Shown here one piece after another: positions 44,420 to 53,175 of a stretch of DNA of 64,000 nt. Made by a program: the position numbers and the translations under genes. Numbering within the stretch: the first letter of the stretch is position 1; every line of letters begins with the position of its first letter. The stretch comes from Bacillota bacterium (GTDB lineage: Bacteria > Bacillota > Sulfobacillia > JAJYWN01), in the NCBI GenBank assembly GCA_021791495.1, contig JAJYWN010000054.1, positions 38,646 to 102,645 of the forward strand, written 5' to 3'. The notes under the pieces are model-generated. The model worked only from the letters and a program-made list of their open reading frames with translations. It had not been told where the DNA came from and searched no databases.

Positions 44420-44660
44420 GGGACCGTGTTCGCCTCCTCGCCGTCTCTTAGGTGACTTGGGAGGCTGCACAGGCCTCCTTTCTGCTCGCCCTTCCCGCCG
44501 TTTCGGGCCGCCCGCCTATGCCCCTTCCGCCTGCGCCGTCGTACCCTAAATGACCGCGTTTCAGCGAGGGAGGCTCGAAGCACATGGCCGCACATTTCGC
44601 CTGCACAAAGTCCGCAAACCTCGGCTCTCTCACAGCCGCGGCGACAGGGGAGGATGACTT

Positions 44661-46073
44661 ATGGCCCCTGCCATCCTCTACCTCAGCCAAATCGTCGGCA
44701 AGCCCGTCTACGATCCTGAAAACCGTCCTCTCGGTCTCCTGGATGAACTGGTAGTCCGCCTGGGAGGCCCGTTCCCGCCCGTCACCGGGCTGGCGGTTCG
44801 CCTCGGTGGTATCGGTAAGTCCGTGGCTTCGCGGGCGACCTTCCTGCATTGGGCGGACGTCGCCGCCGTCTCGGCCGACGGCATCCGCCTGTCCACCGCC
44901 CGCGTCAACGTGGCCCCCTTCCACCGGCGCCAGGGTGAGATACTGCTGCAGGAGGACCTCCTCGACCAGCAGGTAATGGACACCCACGGCCGCAAGCTGG
45001 TGCGGGTAAACGACGTCCAACTGGTGGCCTTCAACCCGTCCGGCAGCGACCTTCGACTCGCCGGTATCGACGTGGGCCTGCGCGGACTCTTGCGGCGTTT
45101 GGAAGCCGAACGTCTCTGTCGCTGGTTGACTTCCCATACCTCCTTGGACATCCCCGACCGGGTCGTGCCCTGGGAGGAGATCGGTCCCCTCGCGGTGGGC
45201 GGGCCGGAGGCCGAAGGTGAGGCTGGCACGGGACCGGGCGCGGGATTAGGTGCGGGACCGGGTACTGGCCCAGGAGCGGGGCCGAGAGCCAAGCCTGGCG
45301 GTGGCATGCATCTGGCTCACGAGAAACTGGCTGTTCTGCACCCCGCGGACGTTGCCGACATGGTGGCGCAGATGTCCGCGCCGGAGCGCGTCGCGGTTAT
45401 CGGCTCCATGGACGCGGAGAAAGCCGCCGAGGCCTTGGGCGAGTTGGACCCCGAGATGTCCGCCGATGTGCTGGAAGATCTGCCGACGGAGTCCGCCGCG
45501 GAGATCCTGGCGGAGCTGCCCCCGGACGAGGCCGCCGATGCCCTGGCTGAACTGCCCAGCGAGAAGGCGGACGAGCTCTTGGACACTCTGGATGCCAAGG
45601 ACGCCGCGGCCGTGCGTCACCTGATGTCCTTCGACGAGGACGAGGCCGGCGGCATGATGACCACAGAGTATGTGGCCCTCCCGGGTGACCTGACGGCACA
45701 GCAGACCATCGACCGCTTGCGCCGGCTGGCGCCACCGGCCGAGGAGATCCACTACGTTTACGTTGTGGACAGTCGCAGTACGCTCATCGGGATACTGCCC
45801 TTACGAGACCTTATTGTGTCGCCGCCCGACACGAAGCTCTCCGCCATCGTTGCCGGCATCGCCGGTGGCGCCGGCGGTCCTGGTGAAGTCGTTCACATCA
45901 CGGCCCAGGCTCCCAAGGACGAAGTTATCCGCACCATCGACAAGTACAACCTTCTGGCCCTTCCCGTGACCGATGATTCTGGGCGGCTCATCGGCGTCAT
46001 CACCGTTGACGACGCTCTCGCGGCGGCGCTGCCCCCCGAGCCCGGCCGCTGGTTGCGGGGGGTGGTCCGATGA
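44661..46073 (+). CDS. Soluble MgtE-N/CBS-domain protein
   Basis: ATG 44661 has GGGGAGG seven bases upstream. The 470-residue protein has an N-terminal region with two PRC-barrel-like segments (LSQIVGKPVYDPENRPLGLLDEL), a Gly/Pro/Ala linker (about 180-215), an MgtE intracellular N-domain of short helical repeats (DVADMVAQMSAPERVAVI to DAAAVRHLMSFDEDEAGGMMT) and a CBS pair. It lacks the MgtE membrane channel. In MgtE these parts bind Mg2+ and gate the pore. Here the next gene, overlapping by four bases, encodes an NRAMP-type transporter, so this may be its Mg-sensing regulatory subunit. Confidence 0.88.
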   Translation: MAPAILYLSQIVGKPVYDPENRPLGLLDELVVRLGGPFPPVTGLAVRLGGIGKSVASRATFLHWADVAAVSADGIRLSTARVNVAPFHRRQGEILLQEDLLDQQVMDTHGRKLVRVNDVQLVAFNPSGSDLRLAGIDVGLRGLLRRLEAERLCRWLTSHTSLDIPDRVVPWEEIGPLAVGGPEAEGEAGTGPGAGLGAGPGTGPGAGPRAKPGGGMHLAHEKLAVLHPADVADMVAQMSAPERVAVIGSMDAEKAAEALGELDPEMSADVLEDLPTESAAEILAELPPDEAADALAELPSEKADELLDTLDAKDAAAVRHLMSFDEDEAGGMMTTEYVALPGDLTAQQTIDRLRRLAPPAEEIHYVYVVDSRSTLIGILPLRDLIVSPPDTKLSAIVAGIAGGAGGPGEVVHITAQAPKDEVIRTIDKYNLLALPVTDDSGRLIGVITVDDALAAALPPEPGRWLRGVVR

Positions 46074-47365
46074 CGACCAAGCTTGGAACCAAGGTCACCC
46101 CGTTCTCCACCCGTCTAGCCAATTGGCGGCGCAGCCTCGGGCTGGCCTTGGCCATCATCGGTCCCGGAATCATCACCGCTAACGCCGATAATGACGCCGG
46201 GGGCATCAGCACATACTCCGTGGCCGGTGCCCGGTACGGCTATTCGCTCCTATGGATGCTGGTGCTTATCACTTTCAGCCTGGCCGTCACCCAAGAGATG
46301 GGAGCCCGGATGGGGGCAGCCACGGGCAAGGGTCTGGCGGCGCTGATTCGCGAGCGGTATGGCGTGAAATGGACCTTCTTCGCCATGGTCTGCACCCTGG
46401 TGGCGAACCTGGCCACAACAGTGGCCGAGTTCGCGGGCATCGCCGCGGCGGGGGAACTCTTCGGAGTGCCGCGGTGGCTCTCCGTACCCTTGGCGGCGGC
46501 TCTGGTGTGGATTCTGGTCGTCAAGTGGTCCTACCGGTCCGTGGAGCGTGTCTTCCTCATCCTTTCGGCCGTCTACATCGTCTACCCGCTATCGGGGCTG
46601 GTCGTGGGCGCGCCGTGGGGCGAGGTCTTTCGGAACATGGTGGTGCCCAGCTTCCACCTGGATGCCGCGTACATCATGGTCTTCATCGCCACTGTGGGAA
46701 CGACTATTACGCCGTGGGGCCAGTTCTTCATCCAGGCCTACGTGGTGGATAAGGGCATCGGGCCGCGGGAGTACAAGGCGACCCGGGTCGACGTTCTGGT
46801 CGGGGCCTTCGTCACCGACTTCATGTCTTTCTTCATGATCGTCGCCACCGCCTCGACCTTGCATGTGCGCGGCATCCAGATCACTGGTGCGGCCGAGGCG
46901 GCCATCGCGCTGGAGCCCCTGGCCGGCTCGATGGCGCGGATCCTGTTCGGAATCGGGTTGGCCAACGCCTCGCTGCTGGGGGCGTCCATCCTGCCGCTGG
47001 CTACGGCGTACACGGTGTGTGAGGCCTTCGGGTGGGAGGCGGGACTCGACCGGTCGCGACGGGAAGCGCCCATCTTCCACGGGCTGTATGCCTTCGCGGT
47101 CCTCTTCGGCGCGGCGGTGGCCCTCATTCCGCACCTGCCTCTCGTTCCCGTCATGCTGTTATCGCAGGACGTGAACGGGATTCTGCTGGCCGTGGTCCTG
47201 ATCTTCGCCATCCGCATCGCCAGCGACCGGCGGGTCATGGGCGGACTGGCGAACGGACGGGTAGGTAACGGTGTGGCCTGGGCTACGGCGGTGGGCCTCA
47301 TCGTCTTGACCGTCCTGCTCCTGGGCTCATCCGTGGCGCCGCTGTTCGGTGTGAGGCTGGGATGA
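46070..47365 (+). CDS. NRAMP-superfamily transporter with non-canonical metal site (possible Mg2+ type)
   Basis: The 431-residue protein has about eleven membrane helices and the NRAMP layout, but both metal motifs differ. The TM1 DPGN motif reads DAGG (D42-G45 in ADNDAGGI) and the TM6 MPH motif reads TPW (T214-W216 in TTITPWGQFF). Loss of the soft Met ligand is a feature described for NRAMP-related magnesium transporters. It overlaps the MgtE-N/CBS gene by four bases, which fits Mg2+ transport under Mg control. Manganese or iron transport remains possible. Confidence 0.88.
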   Translation: MTTKLGTKVTPFSTRLANWRRSLGLALAIIGPGIITANADNDAGGISTYSVAGARYGYSLLWMLVLITFSLAVTQEMGARMGAATGKGLAALIRERYGVKWTFFAMVCTLVANLATTVAEFAGIAAAGELFGVPRWLSVPLAAALVWILVVKWSYRSVERVFLILSAVYIVYPLSGLVVGAPWGEVFRNMVVPSFHLDAAYIMVFIATVGTTITPWGQFFIQAYVVDKGIGPREYKATRVDVLVGAFVTDFMSFFMIVATASTLHVRGIQITGAAEAAIALEPLAGSMARILFGIGLANASLLGASILPLATAYTVCEAFGWEAGLDRSRREAPIFHGLYAFAVLFGAAVALIPHLPLVPVMLLSQDVNGILLAVVLIFAIRIASDRRVMGGLANGRVGNGVAWATAVGLIVLTVLLLGSSVAPLFGVRLG

Positions 47366-48273
47366 CCATGGCGACAGGCGGGGAGGCCACCGGTATGCGC
47401 GGACAAGGGATAAGCGTCGTCGCTCTCGGCACGGCTCAGGACGGCGGCATCCCGCAGGCGGGATGTCAGTGCCCGAACTGCCGTCGGGCACGCCGTAGCT
47501 GGCGGCACGCGGCCAGGCTTCCCGCTTGTCTGGGGCTGATCGATTCCGGGGCCGGGCGGGCGTTCCTGGTGGACGCTACGCCCGGCTTGCCCGAGCAACT
47601 CGAGAGATTGGGGGGGCCGGGCGGTGGTCTGGCCGGTCTAGCCGGAGTGCTCCTCACCCACGCCCACATCGGACACTACACCGGCCTGGTGCACTTCGGG
47701 CGCGAAGTCATGGGCACGCGAGACCTGCCGGTGTGGTGTACTCCGGCCATGGCTGATTTCCTCCGAGAGAATGCCCCCTGGAGCCAGTTGGTGCACTTGG
47801 GAAACGTGGACCTGCGAGCTGAGGCCGTGCCTGGCAAACCTTTCTCGCTGACGGAGCATCTTGCGCTGACGGCTTTCCCTGTCCCCCACCGCAACGAGTT
47901 CGCGGACACGGTCGGCTACCGCATCCAGGGGCCCACGCGGCACCTGCTTTATGTCCCCGATATCGACCGCTGGGAACTGTGGGACCGTGGCCCAGCCGCG
48001 GAAGTGAGCCAGGTCGACCTGGCTATCCTCGACGGCACCTTCTACTCCGCCGATGAACTGAGGTCCCGCGGGCGGGATCCCAGGGAAGTCCCCCACCCAC
48101 CTATCGTTGAGACGATGGACCGTCTTCAAGCTGCGGTCGAAAGTGGCGCCCAGGTCTTCTTCACCCACCTCAATCACACCAACCCCGTTTTGCGGAGGGG
48201 CTCGCGGGAGCGGGCTGCCGTAGAGGGTCGGGGTTTTCACGTCATCGAGGAAGGCGCGGTGTTTATCCTGTAA
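47362..48273 (+). CDS. PqqB/PhnP-like metallo-beta-lactamase-fold protein
   Basis: The 303-residue protein shows a PqqB-like N-terminus (VALGTAQDGGIPQAGCQCPNC, with a Cys cluster for a structural metal), the MBL motif written HAHIGHYTG (Asp of HxHxDH replaced by Gly) and later ligands in VPHRNEFADT and THLNHTNP. PqqB-like proteins act as hydrolases or oxygenases; no other PQQ genes are here. Its ATG overlaps the transporter stop (ATGA), so it is the third gene of the MgtE-N/NRAMP operon. The altered His motif suggests a single metal. Confidence 0.85.
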   Translation: MTMATGGEATGMRGQGISVVALGTAQDGGIPQAGCQCPNCRRARRSWRHAARLPACLGLIDSGAGRAFLVDATPGLPEQLERLGGPGGGLAGLAGVLLTHAHIGHYTGLVHFGREVMGTRDLPVWCTPAMADFLRENAPWSQLVHLGNVDLRAEAVPGKPFSLTEHLALTAFPVPHRNEFADTVGYRIQGPTRHLLYVPDIDRWELWDRGPAAEVSQVDLAILDGTFYSADELRSRGRDPREVPHPPIVETMDRLQAAVESGAQVFFTHLNHTNPVLRRGSRERAAVEGRGFHVIEEGAVFIL

Positions 48274-48326
48274 CCCAGGATTGTCTGGTTGCGAAAGCCC
48301 ACCGACGGACTTTCTTCTGGAATATC

Positions 48327-48356
48327 TTGCAATCAGTATAGCAGATTGCTATACTG
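48327..48356 (+). promoter_or_regulatory. Promoter with embedded perfect palindromic operator
   Basis: TTGCAA (48327-48332) and TATACT (48350-48355) are 17 bases apart. A perfect 10+10 inverted repeat with a 3-base centre, CAGTATAGCA-GAT-TGCTATACTG (48334-48356), fills the spacer and covers the -10 box. A bound dimer would block RNA polymerase. The next gene, 56 bases on, encodes an XRE-type regulator, so autoregulation is likely. Confidence 0.75.
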
Positions 48357-48411
48357 CTGGTAGAAGGGCGGCCGGCGAAGGCTGCCACCTGGTGACGGGA
48401 GGAACGCCAAG

Positions 48412-48912
48412 GTGCTGTTACAGGACAAGATCAAGCACCTACGCCTGACAGAAGGCCTGGTACGCGGCCTCGGGCGCGAGATGACGAAAGCTGAGGTCCT
48501 CCGGGCCATGGAGACGGAGATGGGCCAGAGCGTGAGCCATGCCTACATGTGCCAATTGGAGAGCGGCGTGCGCGATCACATGTCACCGGGCACCAGATCC
48601 CTACTGGCAACCTTCTTTAAAGTCCATCCGGGGTACCTTGTCAGCGACCCGCCGGACTACCAAGAGGAACTGGCGGCACCGATGTTTTTGGCCGAGACCG
48701 CCGCCGTTACCGCTGCCGGGCCCGGGCCTTCCCTCTCCGGCAACCCGACTCAGGCCGCGGCGCCGGCTGGGAAGGATTTCACCGCCAAGCGACTGCTGCA
48801 GCGGGTGCTCGAGCAAGACGATCCCGAGGTTTACCTGCACTTGATGGAACGGCTGCTGGACCATCCGGCTCTGGCCAAGCAGCTCCACGACGTCCTGAAG
48901 GACTTGAGCTGA
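48412..48912 (+). CDS. XRE-type helix-turn-helix regulator
   Basis: GTG 48412 has GGAGG nine bases upstream. The 166-residue protein has an N-terminal HTH region (MTKAEVLRAMETEMGQSVSHAYMCQLESG, about 24-52), a Pro/Ala-rich linker (about 85-120) and a C-terminal helical part (KRLLQRVLEQDDPEVYLHLMERLL) that could dimerise. The palindrome in its promoter is a likely binding site. It precedes the flotillin/PspA operon on the same strand and may control it. Confidence 0.8.
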   Translation: MLLQDKIKHLRLTEGLVRGLGREMTKAEVLRAMETEMGQSVSHAYMCQLESGVRDHMSPGTRSLLATFFKVHPGYLVSDPPDYQEELAAPMFLAETAAVTAAGPGPSLSGNPTQAAAPAGKDFTAKRLLQRVLEQDDPEVYLHLMERLLDHPALAKQLHDVLKDLS

Positions 48913-49005
48913 GACTGATATCAGAGGAGGGATGTGCAGCGCCACCATTAGTTACCGCGAACCGGTGCCCAGATTCCCCGTCCTTGGTAGCTGGGAGGAA
49001 TGAGT

Positions 49006-49767
49006 GTGAGTACCATGACGGTTCTGGTTATCTGTGCTGGGGCGGCCGTTGGGTTCTACATCGTATTTGATCTCCTTTCGCGTAGGTGGATCACCGCTCT
49101 GAAGGAGGATCCGGAGAAACGGTTTTCGGTGTTGCGTCTCCGGTCCGCCGTCGCCGTACTTTGTAGCTTGGTCCTGATATCCCCAGTCCTCTACGGGATG
49201 GTCCAGGGAGCCAACCGGTCCTCCAAGGCTTTGGAGCCCACCCGTGTCGTCATCGGACCCACGGACCACTCGACCGCCCTACCTCGTTCTCTGTGGACCA
49301 TGGATTTCCCCGGAGACGTATCGGTCTGGGGATACCCGAGCGGGGCAGTGATGTTCGTGCACAGTCTGGAGGGGGAGAATGGCCCGATCGAGGGGTTTCT
49401 CCTGTACGACCCCACTGGGAAGCTCTTCTGGAGGTACATCGAGAGTGCTGGGCAGGGTAGCAATCCGCCCCCGCACGTAGCCATCGTGCGCGAGACGAAG
49501 ACAGGATACGAGTTCCACTACATCGGAGTGACGGGGTCGATTTACCTGGTGACTATCGGGCGAGACGGCAAGTGGACGAAAGAAATGCTGTCCCAAGATC
49601 AGTCTTCCGGTTTCGGAAAGGAGGCGATAGACGCCATCGCGCTGAAATCTTCTTCGACTGACAAATGGACCGAAGTCCCTCTTCCCGCCGGCAAGTACAT
49701 TCTCCGGTATCTCTATGACAGTAAGCAAGCCGTGACCCGCGTCACGCTGACCCAAGTCAGGGAGTAG
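49006..49767 (+). CDS. Membrane-anchored hypothetical protein
   Basis: GTG 49006 is preferred over ATG 49000 because GGGAGG is then seven bases away rather than one. The protein (253 residues) has two membrane helices (TVLVICAGAAVGFYIVFDLL; SAVAVLCSLVLISPVLYGMV) and a beta-rich outside domain of about 180 residues (GPIEGFLLYDPTGKLFWRYI, GSIYLVTIGRDGKW). I recognise no family. It is upstream of the NfeD gene by 52 bases, probably in the same operon. Confidence 0.65.
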   Translation: MSTMTVLVICAGAAVGFYIVFDLLSRRWITALKEDPEKRFSVLRLRSAVAVLCSLVLISPVLYGMVQGANRSSKALEPTRVVIGPTDHSTALPRSLWTMDFPGDVSVWGYPSGAVMFVHSLEGENGPIEGFLLYDPTGKLFWRYIESAGQGSNPPPHVAIVRETKTGYEFHYIGVTGSIYLVTIGRDGKWTKEMLSQDQSSGFGKEAIDAIALKSSSTDKWTEVPLPAGKYILRYLYDSKQAVTRVTLTQVRE

Positions 49768-49819
49768 ACCTGGGGATCGCGCGGCGCGGTAGGCATAGTG
49801 TCGAGAAAGGAGGAACCTG

Positions 49820-50578
49820 GTGATGAACGGTGGGGCCGACCTGCTTACCGCGTTCTACCTCGTCTGTTTCATTGTCGGGTTCGTTCTGACCCTTCTCTCC
49901 TTCCTCTTGGGAGCGCACCATTTCGGTGACGTGAACGCCCACGTGGACGTGGGGCATGCCGGAGACTTGGACCTTGGTCCCGCCCATGCCGACCTGGGCC
50001 ATGGCGGTGGCGTTTCGGTGGAGGGTGGCGACAGCTCGGCGGGTGACCTTGCGTCGGCCGCCCACGTCTCCCCTTTCAACTTCTCCACCATCATGGCGTT
50101 CATCACGTGGTTCGGCGGCGCCGGGTACATCCTACGAGTCTACAGCGGTCTGGCGGCCTTCCTGGGGCTGCTGGTTGCCTTGCTGGCTGGGCTGTTTGGC
50201 GGATCGGTCGTCTTCTACTATCTGGCCCGGATTCTGATTCCCGGTCAGACCCAAATGGACCCGACCGAGTACTACATGCCCGGGACCATCGCACGGGTCA
50301 CTTCGACCATTCATGGCAGGGGTGCCGGCGAGATCGTCTACAGCCAGGGAGGATACCGCAAGACGGCGGGCGCCCGCAGCGCCACGGGGGAGACCATCCC
50401 TCGTGAGACTGAAGTGGTCATCGTCTCGTACGAGAAAGGCCTGGCTTATGTCCAGTCCTGGGATAGTTACATGAAAAACGGGCCCGCCGACCTCGACTCC
50501 GCCGGATCCACCGGTCCTCCCGGTTCCACCGGCAACGTCGGCGCCACCAACTCCACCGGGGAGCGGACCGGTAGCTAG
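49820..50578 (+). CDS. NfeD-like membrane protein, flotillin partner
   Basis: GTG 49820 (GGAGG six bases upstream) or ATG 49823 starts a protein of about 252 residues. It has three or more membrane helices (TAFYLVCFIVGFVLTLLSFL; FSTIMAFITWFGGAGYILRVY; LAAFLGLLVALLAGLFGGSVVFYYL) with a His/Asp/Gly-rich loop between the first two, and a C-terminal OB-like domain (GTIARVTSTIHGRGAGEIVYSQGG). The layout matches YuaF/NfeD proteins encoded next to flotillins. The last 30 residues form a collagen-like Ser/Thr/Gly/Pro tail. Confidence 0.82.
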   Translation: MMNGGADLLTAFYLVCFIVGFVLTLLSFLLGAHHFGDVNAHVDVGHAGDLDLGPAHADLGHGGGVSVEGGDSSAGDLASAAHVSPFNFSTIMAFITWFGGAGYILRVYSGLAAFLGLLVALLAGLFGGSVVFYYLARILIPGQTQMDPTEYYMPGTIARVTSTIHGRGAGEIVYSQGGYRKTAGARSATGETIPRETEVVIVSYEKGLAYVQSWDSYMKNGPADLDSAGSTGPPGSTGNVGATNSTGERTGS

Positions 50579-50614
50579 GACGCTCGTAGGACGAAGGACG
50601 AAGGAGGAGAACGA

Positions 50615-52156
50615 ATGATACCTGTTTACATCATCGCCGGCCTGATGGTCGTCGGACTGCTGTTCTTGCTCACGCTCATCTCCAGCATGTTTCGAAAGGT
50701 TGGCCCGAACCAGGCCCTGATCATCTACGGCCTGGGTGGCACCCAGATCGTCCAGGGCGGCGGCAAGGTCGTCTGGCCGCTGATCCAGAGCTGCCGCGAG
50801 CTATCCCTCGAGCTGATGTCCTTCGATGTGGCGCCGCAGCAGGACCTGTTTACCATCCAGGGTGTGGCCGTCACTCTTGAGGCCGTCACCCAGATCAAGG
50901 TGAAATCGGACCCCGAGAGCATCCGCACCGCCGCCGAGCAGTTCCTCACGAAGACGGAACAGGAGCGCGAGAACCTCATCCGTCTGGTGATGGAAGGGCA
51001 CCTCCGCGGCATCTGCGGCCAGCTGACCGTGGAACAGATCGTCAAGGAACCGGAAAACGTCGCCGACAAGATGCGCAGCACCTGCGCGGAAGACATGAAC
51101 AAGATGGGGCTGGAGGTCATCTCCTTCACCATCAAGGAAGTGCGGGATAAGAACGACTACATCACCAACATGGGCAAACCGGACGTCGCCCGGATCAAGC
51201 GGCAGGCGGACATTGCCATCGCCGAGGCCGAGCGGGACACCGCGGTGCGCCGCGCGGAAACCACCCTGGAAGCGGCCCGTGCCAAGGCGGCCGCCGACCA
51301 AGAACGGGTCATCGCCGAGTCGGCGTCCAACACACGCCAGGCCGAAGCCGTGCGCGATCTAGACTTGAAAAAGGCCGAATACGCCGCCACCGTCCGGACC
51401 GCCCAGGCCCAGGCCGACAAGGCTTACGACATCCAGGCCAACATCCAGCAGCAGAGGGTCGTGGCCGAACAGGTCCGCATCGAGCGCGTCCAGCGCGAAG
51501 AGCAGGTCCAGGTCCAGGAAGCCGAGATCAAGCGCCGCCAGCGCGAACTGGAGGCCACGGTCCTCCGGGCCGCCGAGGCCGAGAAGCAGCGCATCGAGAC
51601 CCTGGCCGAGGCCGAGAAGGTCCGCCTGACGCGCGAAGCGGAAGGCCGCTCCCAGGCCACGAAACTCCAAGGCCAGGCCGAGGCCGACGTCAACCGCGTC
51701 CGCGGGCAAGCGCAGGCCGACGTCACGCGGCTGCAAGGTAACGCCGAAGCCGACATCATCCTGGCGAAGGGCCAGTCCGAGGCCCGGGCCATGACCGTCC
51801 GCGCCCAGGCCTTCGAGCAGTACAACCAGGCCGCCATCCTCGACAAGCTCCTGTCGGGCTTCCCCGAGGTCGTGCGCGCCATGGCCGAACCCTTGATGAA
51901 CGTCGATAAGATCACCATCGTCTCCACCGATGGCAAGGAGACGGGTGCCAACAAAATCTCGGCCGATATGGCCAAGTACATCGCCCAGGTGCCGGCCCTG
52001 TTCGAGACTCTGGCCGGCGTGAAGGTCGGCGACCTTCTGGCGAAGGTGCCGGCCCTCTCCGGGAAGTTCGAGACGGCCAAGGCGAAGGAAGAGACCGCTG
52101 CCGCAATCGAAACAGCGGAGCCTGCCTCCGAAGGCAAGCCCCGGGATGAAAAGTGA
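50615..52156 (+). CDS. floT: Flotillin family (SPFH) membrane scaffold protein
   Basis: The 513-residue protein starts with one membrane helix (IIAGLMVVGLLFLLTLISSMF), then an SPFH/band 7 domain (about 25-200, IYGLGGTQIVQGGGKVVWPL) and a long Ala/Glu/Arg-rich coiled coil (about 200-400) ending in a C-terminal oligomerisation part. Flotillins gather in membrane microdomains and support membrane fluidity and signalling complexes. The SD is GGAGG before ATG 50615. It follows its NfeD partner by 36 bases and precedes pspA by 18, tying it to envelope stress. Confidence 0.95.
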   Translation: MIPVYIIAGLMVVGLLFLLTLISSMFRKVGPNQALIIYGLGGTQIVQGGGKVVWPLIQSCRELSLELMSFDVAPQQDLFTIQGVAVTLEAVTQIKVKSDPESIRTAAEQFLTKTEQERENLIRLVMEGHLRGICGQLTVEQIVKEPENVADKMRSTCAEDMNKMGLEVISFTIKEVRDKNDYITNMGKPDVARIKRQADIAIAEAERDTAVRRAETTLEAARAKAAADQERVIAESASNTRQAEAVRDLDLKKAEYAATVRTAQAQADKAYDIQANIQQQRVVAEQVRIERVQREEQVQVQEAEIKRRQRELEATVLRAAEAEKQRIETLAEAEKVRLTREAEGRSQATKLQGQAEADVNRVRGQAQADVTRLQGNAEADIILAKGQSEARAMTVRAQAFEQYNQAAILDKLLSGFPEVVRAMAEPLMNVDKITIVSTDGKETGANKISADMAKYIAQVPALFETLAGVKVGDLLAKVPALSGKFETAKAKEETAAAIETAEPASEGKPRDEK

Positions 52157-52174
52157 TAGGGAGGGAAACGAGGC

Positions 52175-52837
52175 ATGAACCTCCTCGAAAGAGTAAGCAC
52201 CCTGATCCGGGCTAACTTGAACGACTTGATCGACCGGGCCGAAGATCCAGAGAAGATGGTGAAGCAGGTCCTGATGGACATGCGAAACCAACTCATCCAG
52301 GTGAAGACGCAGGTGGCAATCGCCATCGCCGACGAGCATAAACTTGAACGGCGCTACCTTGAGAACGTGGACCTGTCCGGCAAGTGGCAGGAACGGGCGG
52401 AGATGGCCGTGGAGGCCGCTGACGACGACCTGGCACGGGCGGCCTTGGAGAAGAAGAACTCCTACCAGTCCCTGGCCGAAGGGTTCCACGGGCAGTGGGA
52501 AGAGCAGTCAAAGCAGGTGGGCGTCCTGAAGGAAGCCTTGGCCGGCCTGGAGGCGAAGATTCAGGAGGCCGAGATGAAGAAGGACCTGCTCATCGCGCAG
52601 AGCCGGCGGGCGGCGGGCGGCCGCAAGGTGGCGGTGGCGCAGGGGATGGCGGGCGGCCCCGGCCCCTTGGAGACCTTCCGCCGGATGGAAGAGAAAGTGA
52701 GCGACCTCGAACTCCGGAACAGCGCCGAACGGGAACTGGCCCGCGAGTCGGTGGAAGACCGGTTCCGCAAGCTGGAGCGGTCGGCGCTGATCGAGCGCCA
52801 GCTGGCGGACCTGAAGACCAAGAAGGGCAAGGCGTGA
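52175..52837 (+). CDS. pspA: PspA/IM30-family phage-shock protein
   Basis: The 220-residue all-helical protein has the PspA start MNLLERVSTLIRANLNDLIDRAEDPEKMV, with the amphipathic N-terminal helix, and long coiled-coil segments to the end. PspA/IM30 proteins form ESCRT-III-like rods on damaged membranes and protect the proton gradient. It sits directly after flotillin and before a small two-helix membrane gene. Confidence 0.95.
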   Translation: MNLLERVSTLIRANLNDLIDRAEDPEKMVKQVLMDMRNQLIQVKTQVAIAIADEHKLERRYLENVDLSGKWQERAEMAVEAADDDLARAALEKKNSYQSLAEGFHGQWEEQSKQVGVLKEALAGLEAKIQEAEMKKDLLIAQSRRAAGGRKVAVAQGMAGGPGPLETFRRMEEKVSDLELRNSAERELARESVEDRFRKLERSALIERQLADLKTKKGKA

Positions 52838-52841
52838 GAAA

Positions 52842-53090
52842 GTGAGCAACACGGTTATTACCCGGGAGAGAGAGGCCGACGCCTGGCGGCGTTACCGCTT
52901 GACGAACCTCCTCGGGCCCGTTCTGGCCTTGGTGTGTGCGGTGGCCGTCCACTGGATCTGGCCGGACCGTGAGGGTCTCATGCAGTTGCTGCCGGTGGCG
53001 GTAGGAGTAGTCATCTGGTGCATCTGCGTGGCCATAGGAAAACCTCCGAAGAACCACGCGGAGGCACTGGGAGAACGCAAGTACTGGTAG
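52842..53090 (+). CDS. Small two-helix membrane protein of the PspA operon
   Basis: GTG 52842 begins four bases after the pspA stop. The 82-residue protein has a polar start, two membrane helices (LGPVLALVCAVAVHWIW; LLPVAVGVVIWCICVAIG) and a basic end. Position suggests a membrane partner of PspA, like PspB/PspC or LiaI in other groups, but sequence similarity is not evident. Confidence 0.7.
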   Translation: MSNTVITREREADAWRRYRLTNLLGPVLALVCAVAVHWIWPDREGLMQLLPVAVGVVIWCICVAIGKPPKNHAEALGERKYW

Positions 53091-53144
53091 TAGTAGGTTG
53101 GAAAGTACCGGACCGACAAGCAGGTCGGCACCGGTCGGGTGTCT

Positions 53145-53175
53145 GGAGGCGGGGCGGCGTGCCCCGCCTCCTCCG
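53145..53175. terminator. Terminator between the PspA operon and the GH84 gene
   Basis: A perfect 11-bp stem (GGAGGCGGGGC, loop GGCGT, right arm 53161-53171) lies between convergent genes, followed by TCCGTT. It may serve both directions. Confidence 0.6.

Noticed and set aside
44445-44560. M-box (Mg2+) riboswitch before the MgtE-N gene
   Set aside because: The sequence has CTTAGGTGA and a hairpin, as M-box leaders start, but the following conserved CGCTGC and CCAATGGGT segments are absent. I cannot support the call; an Rfam covariance search would settle it.
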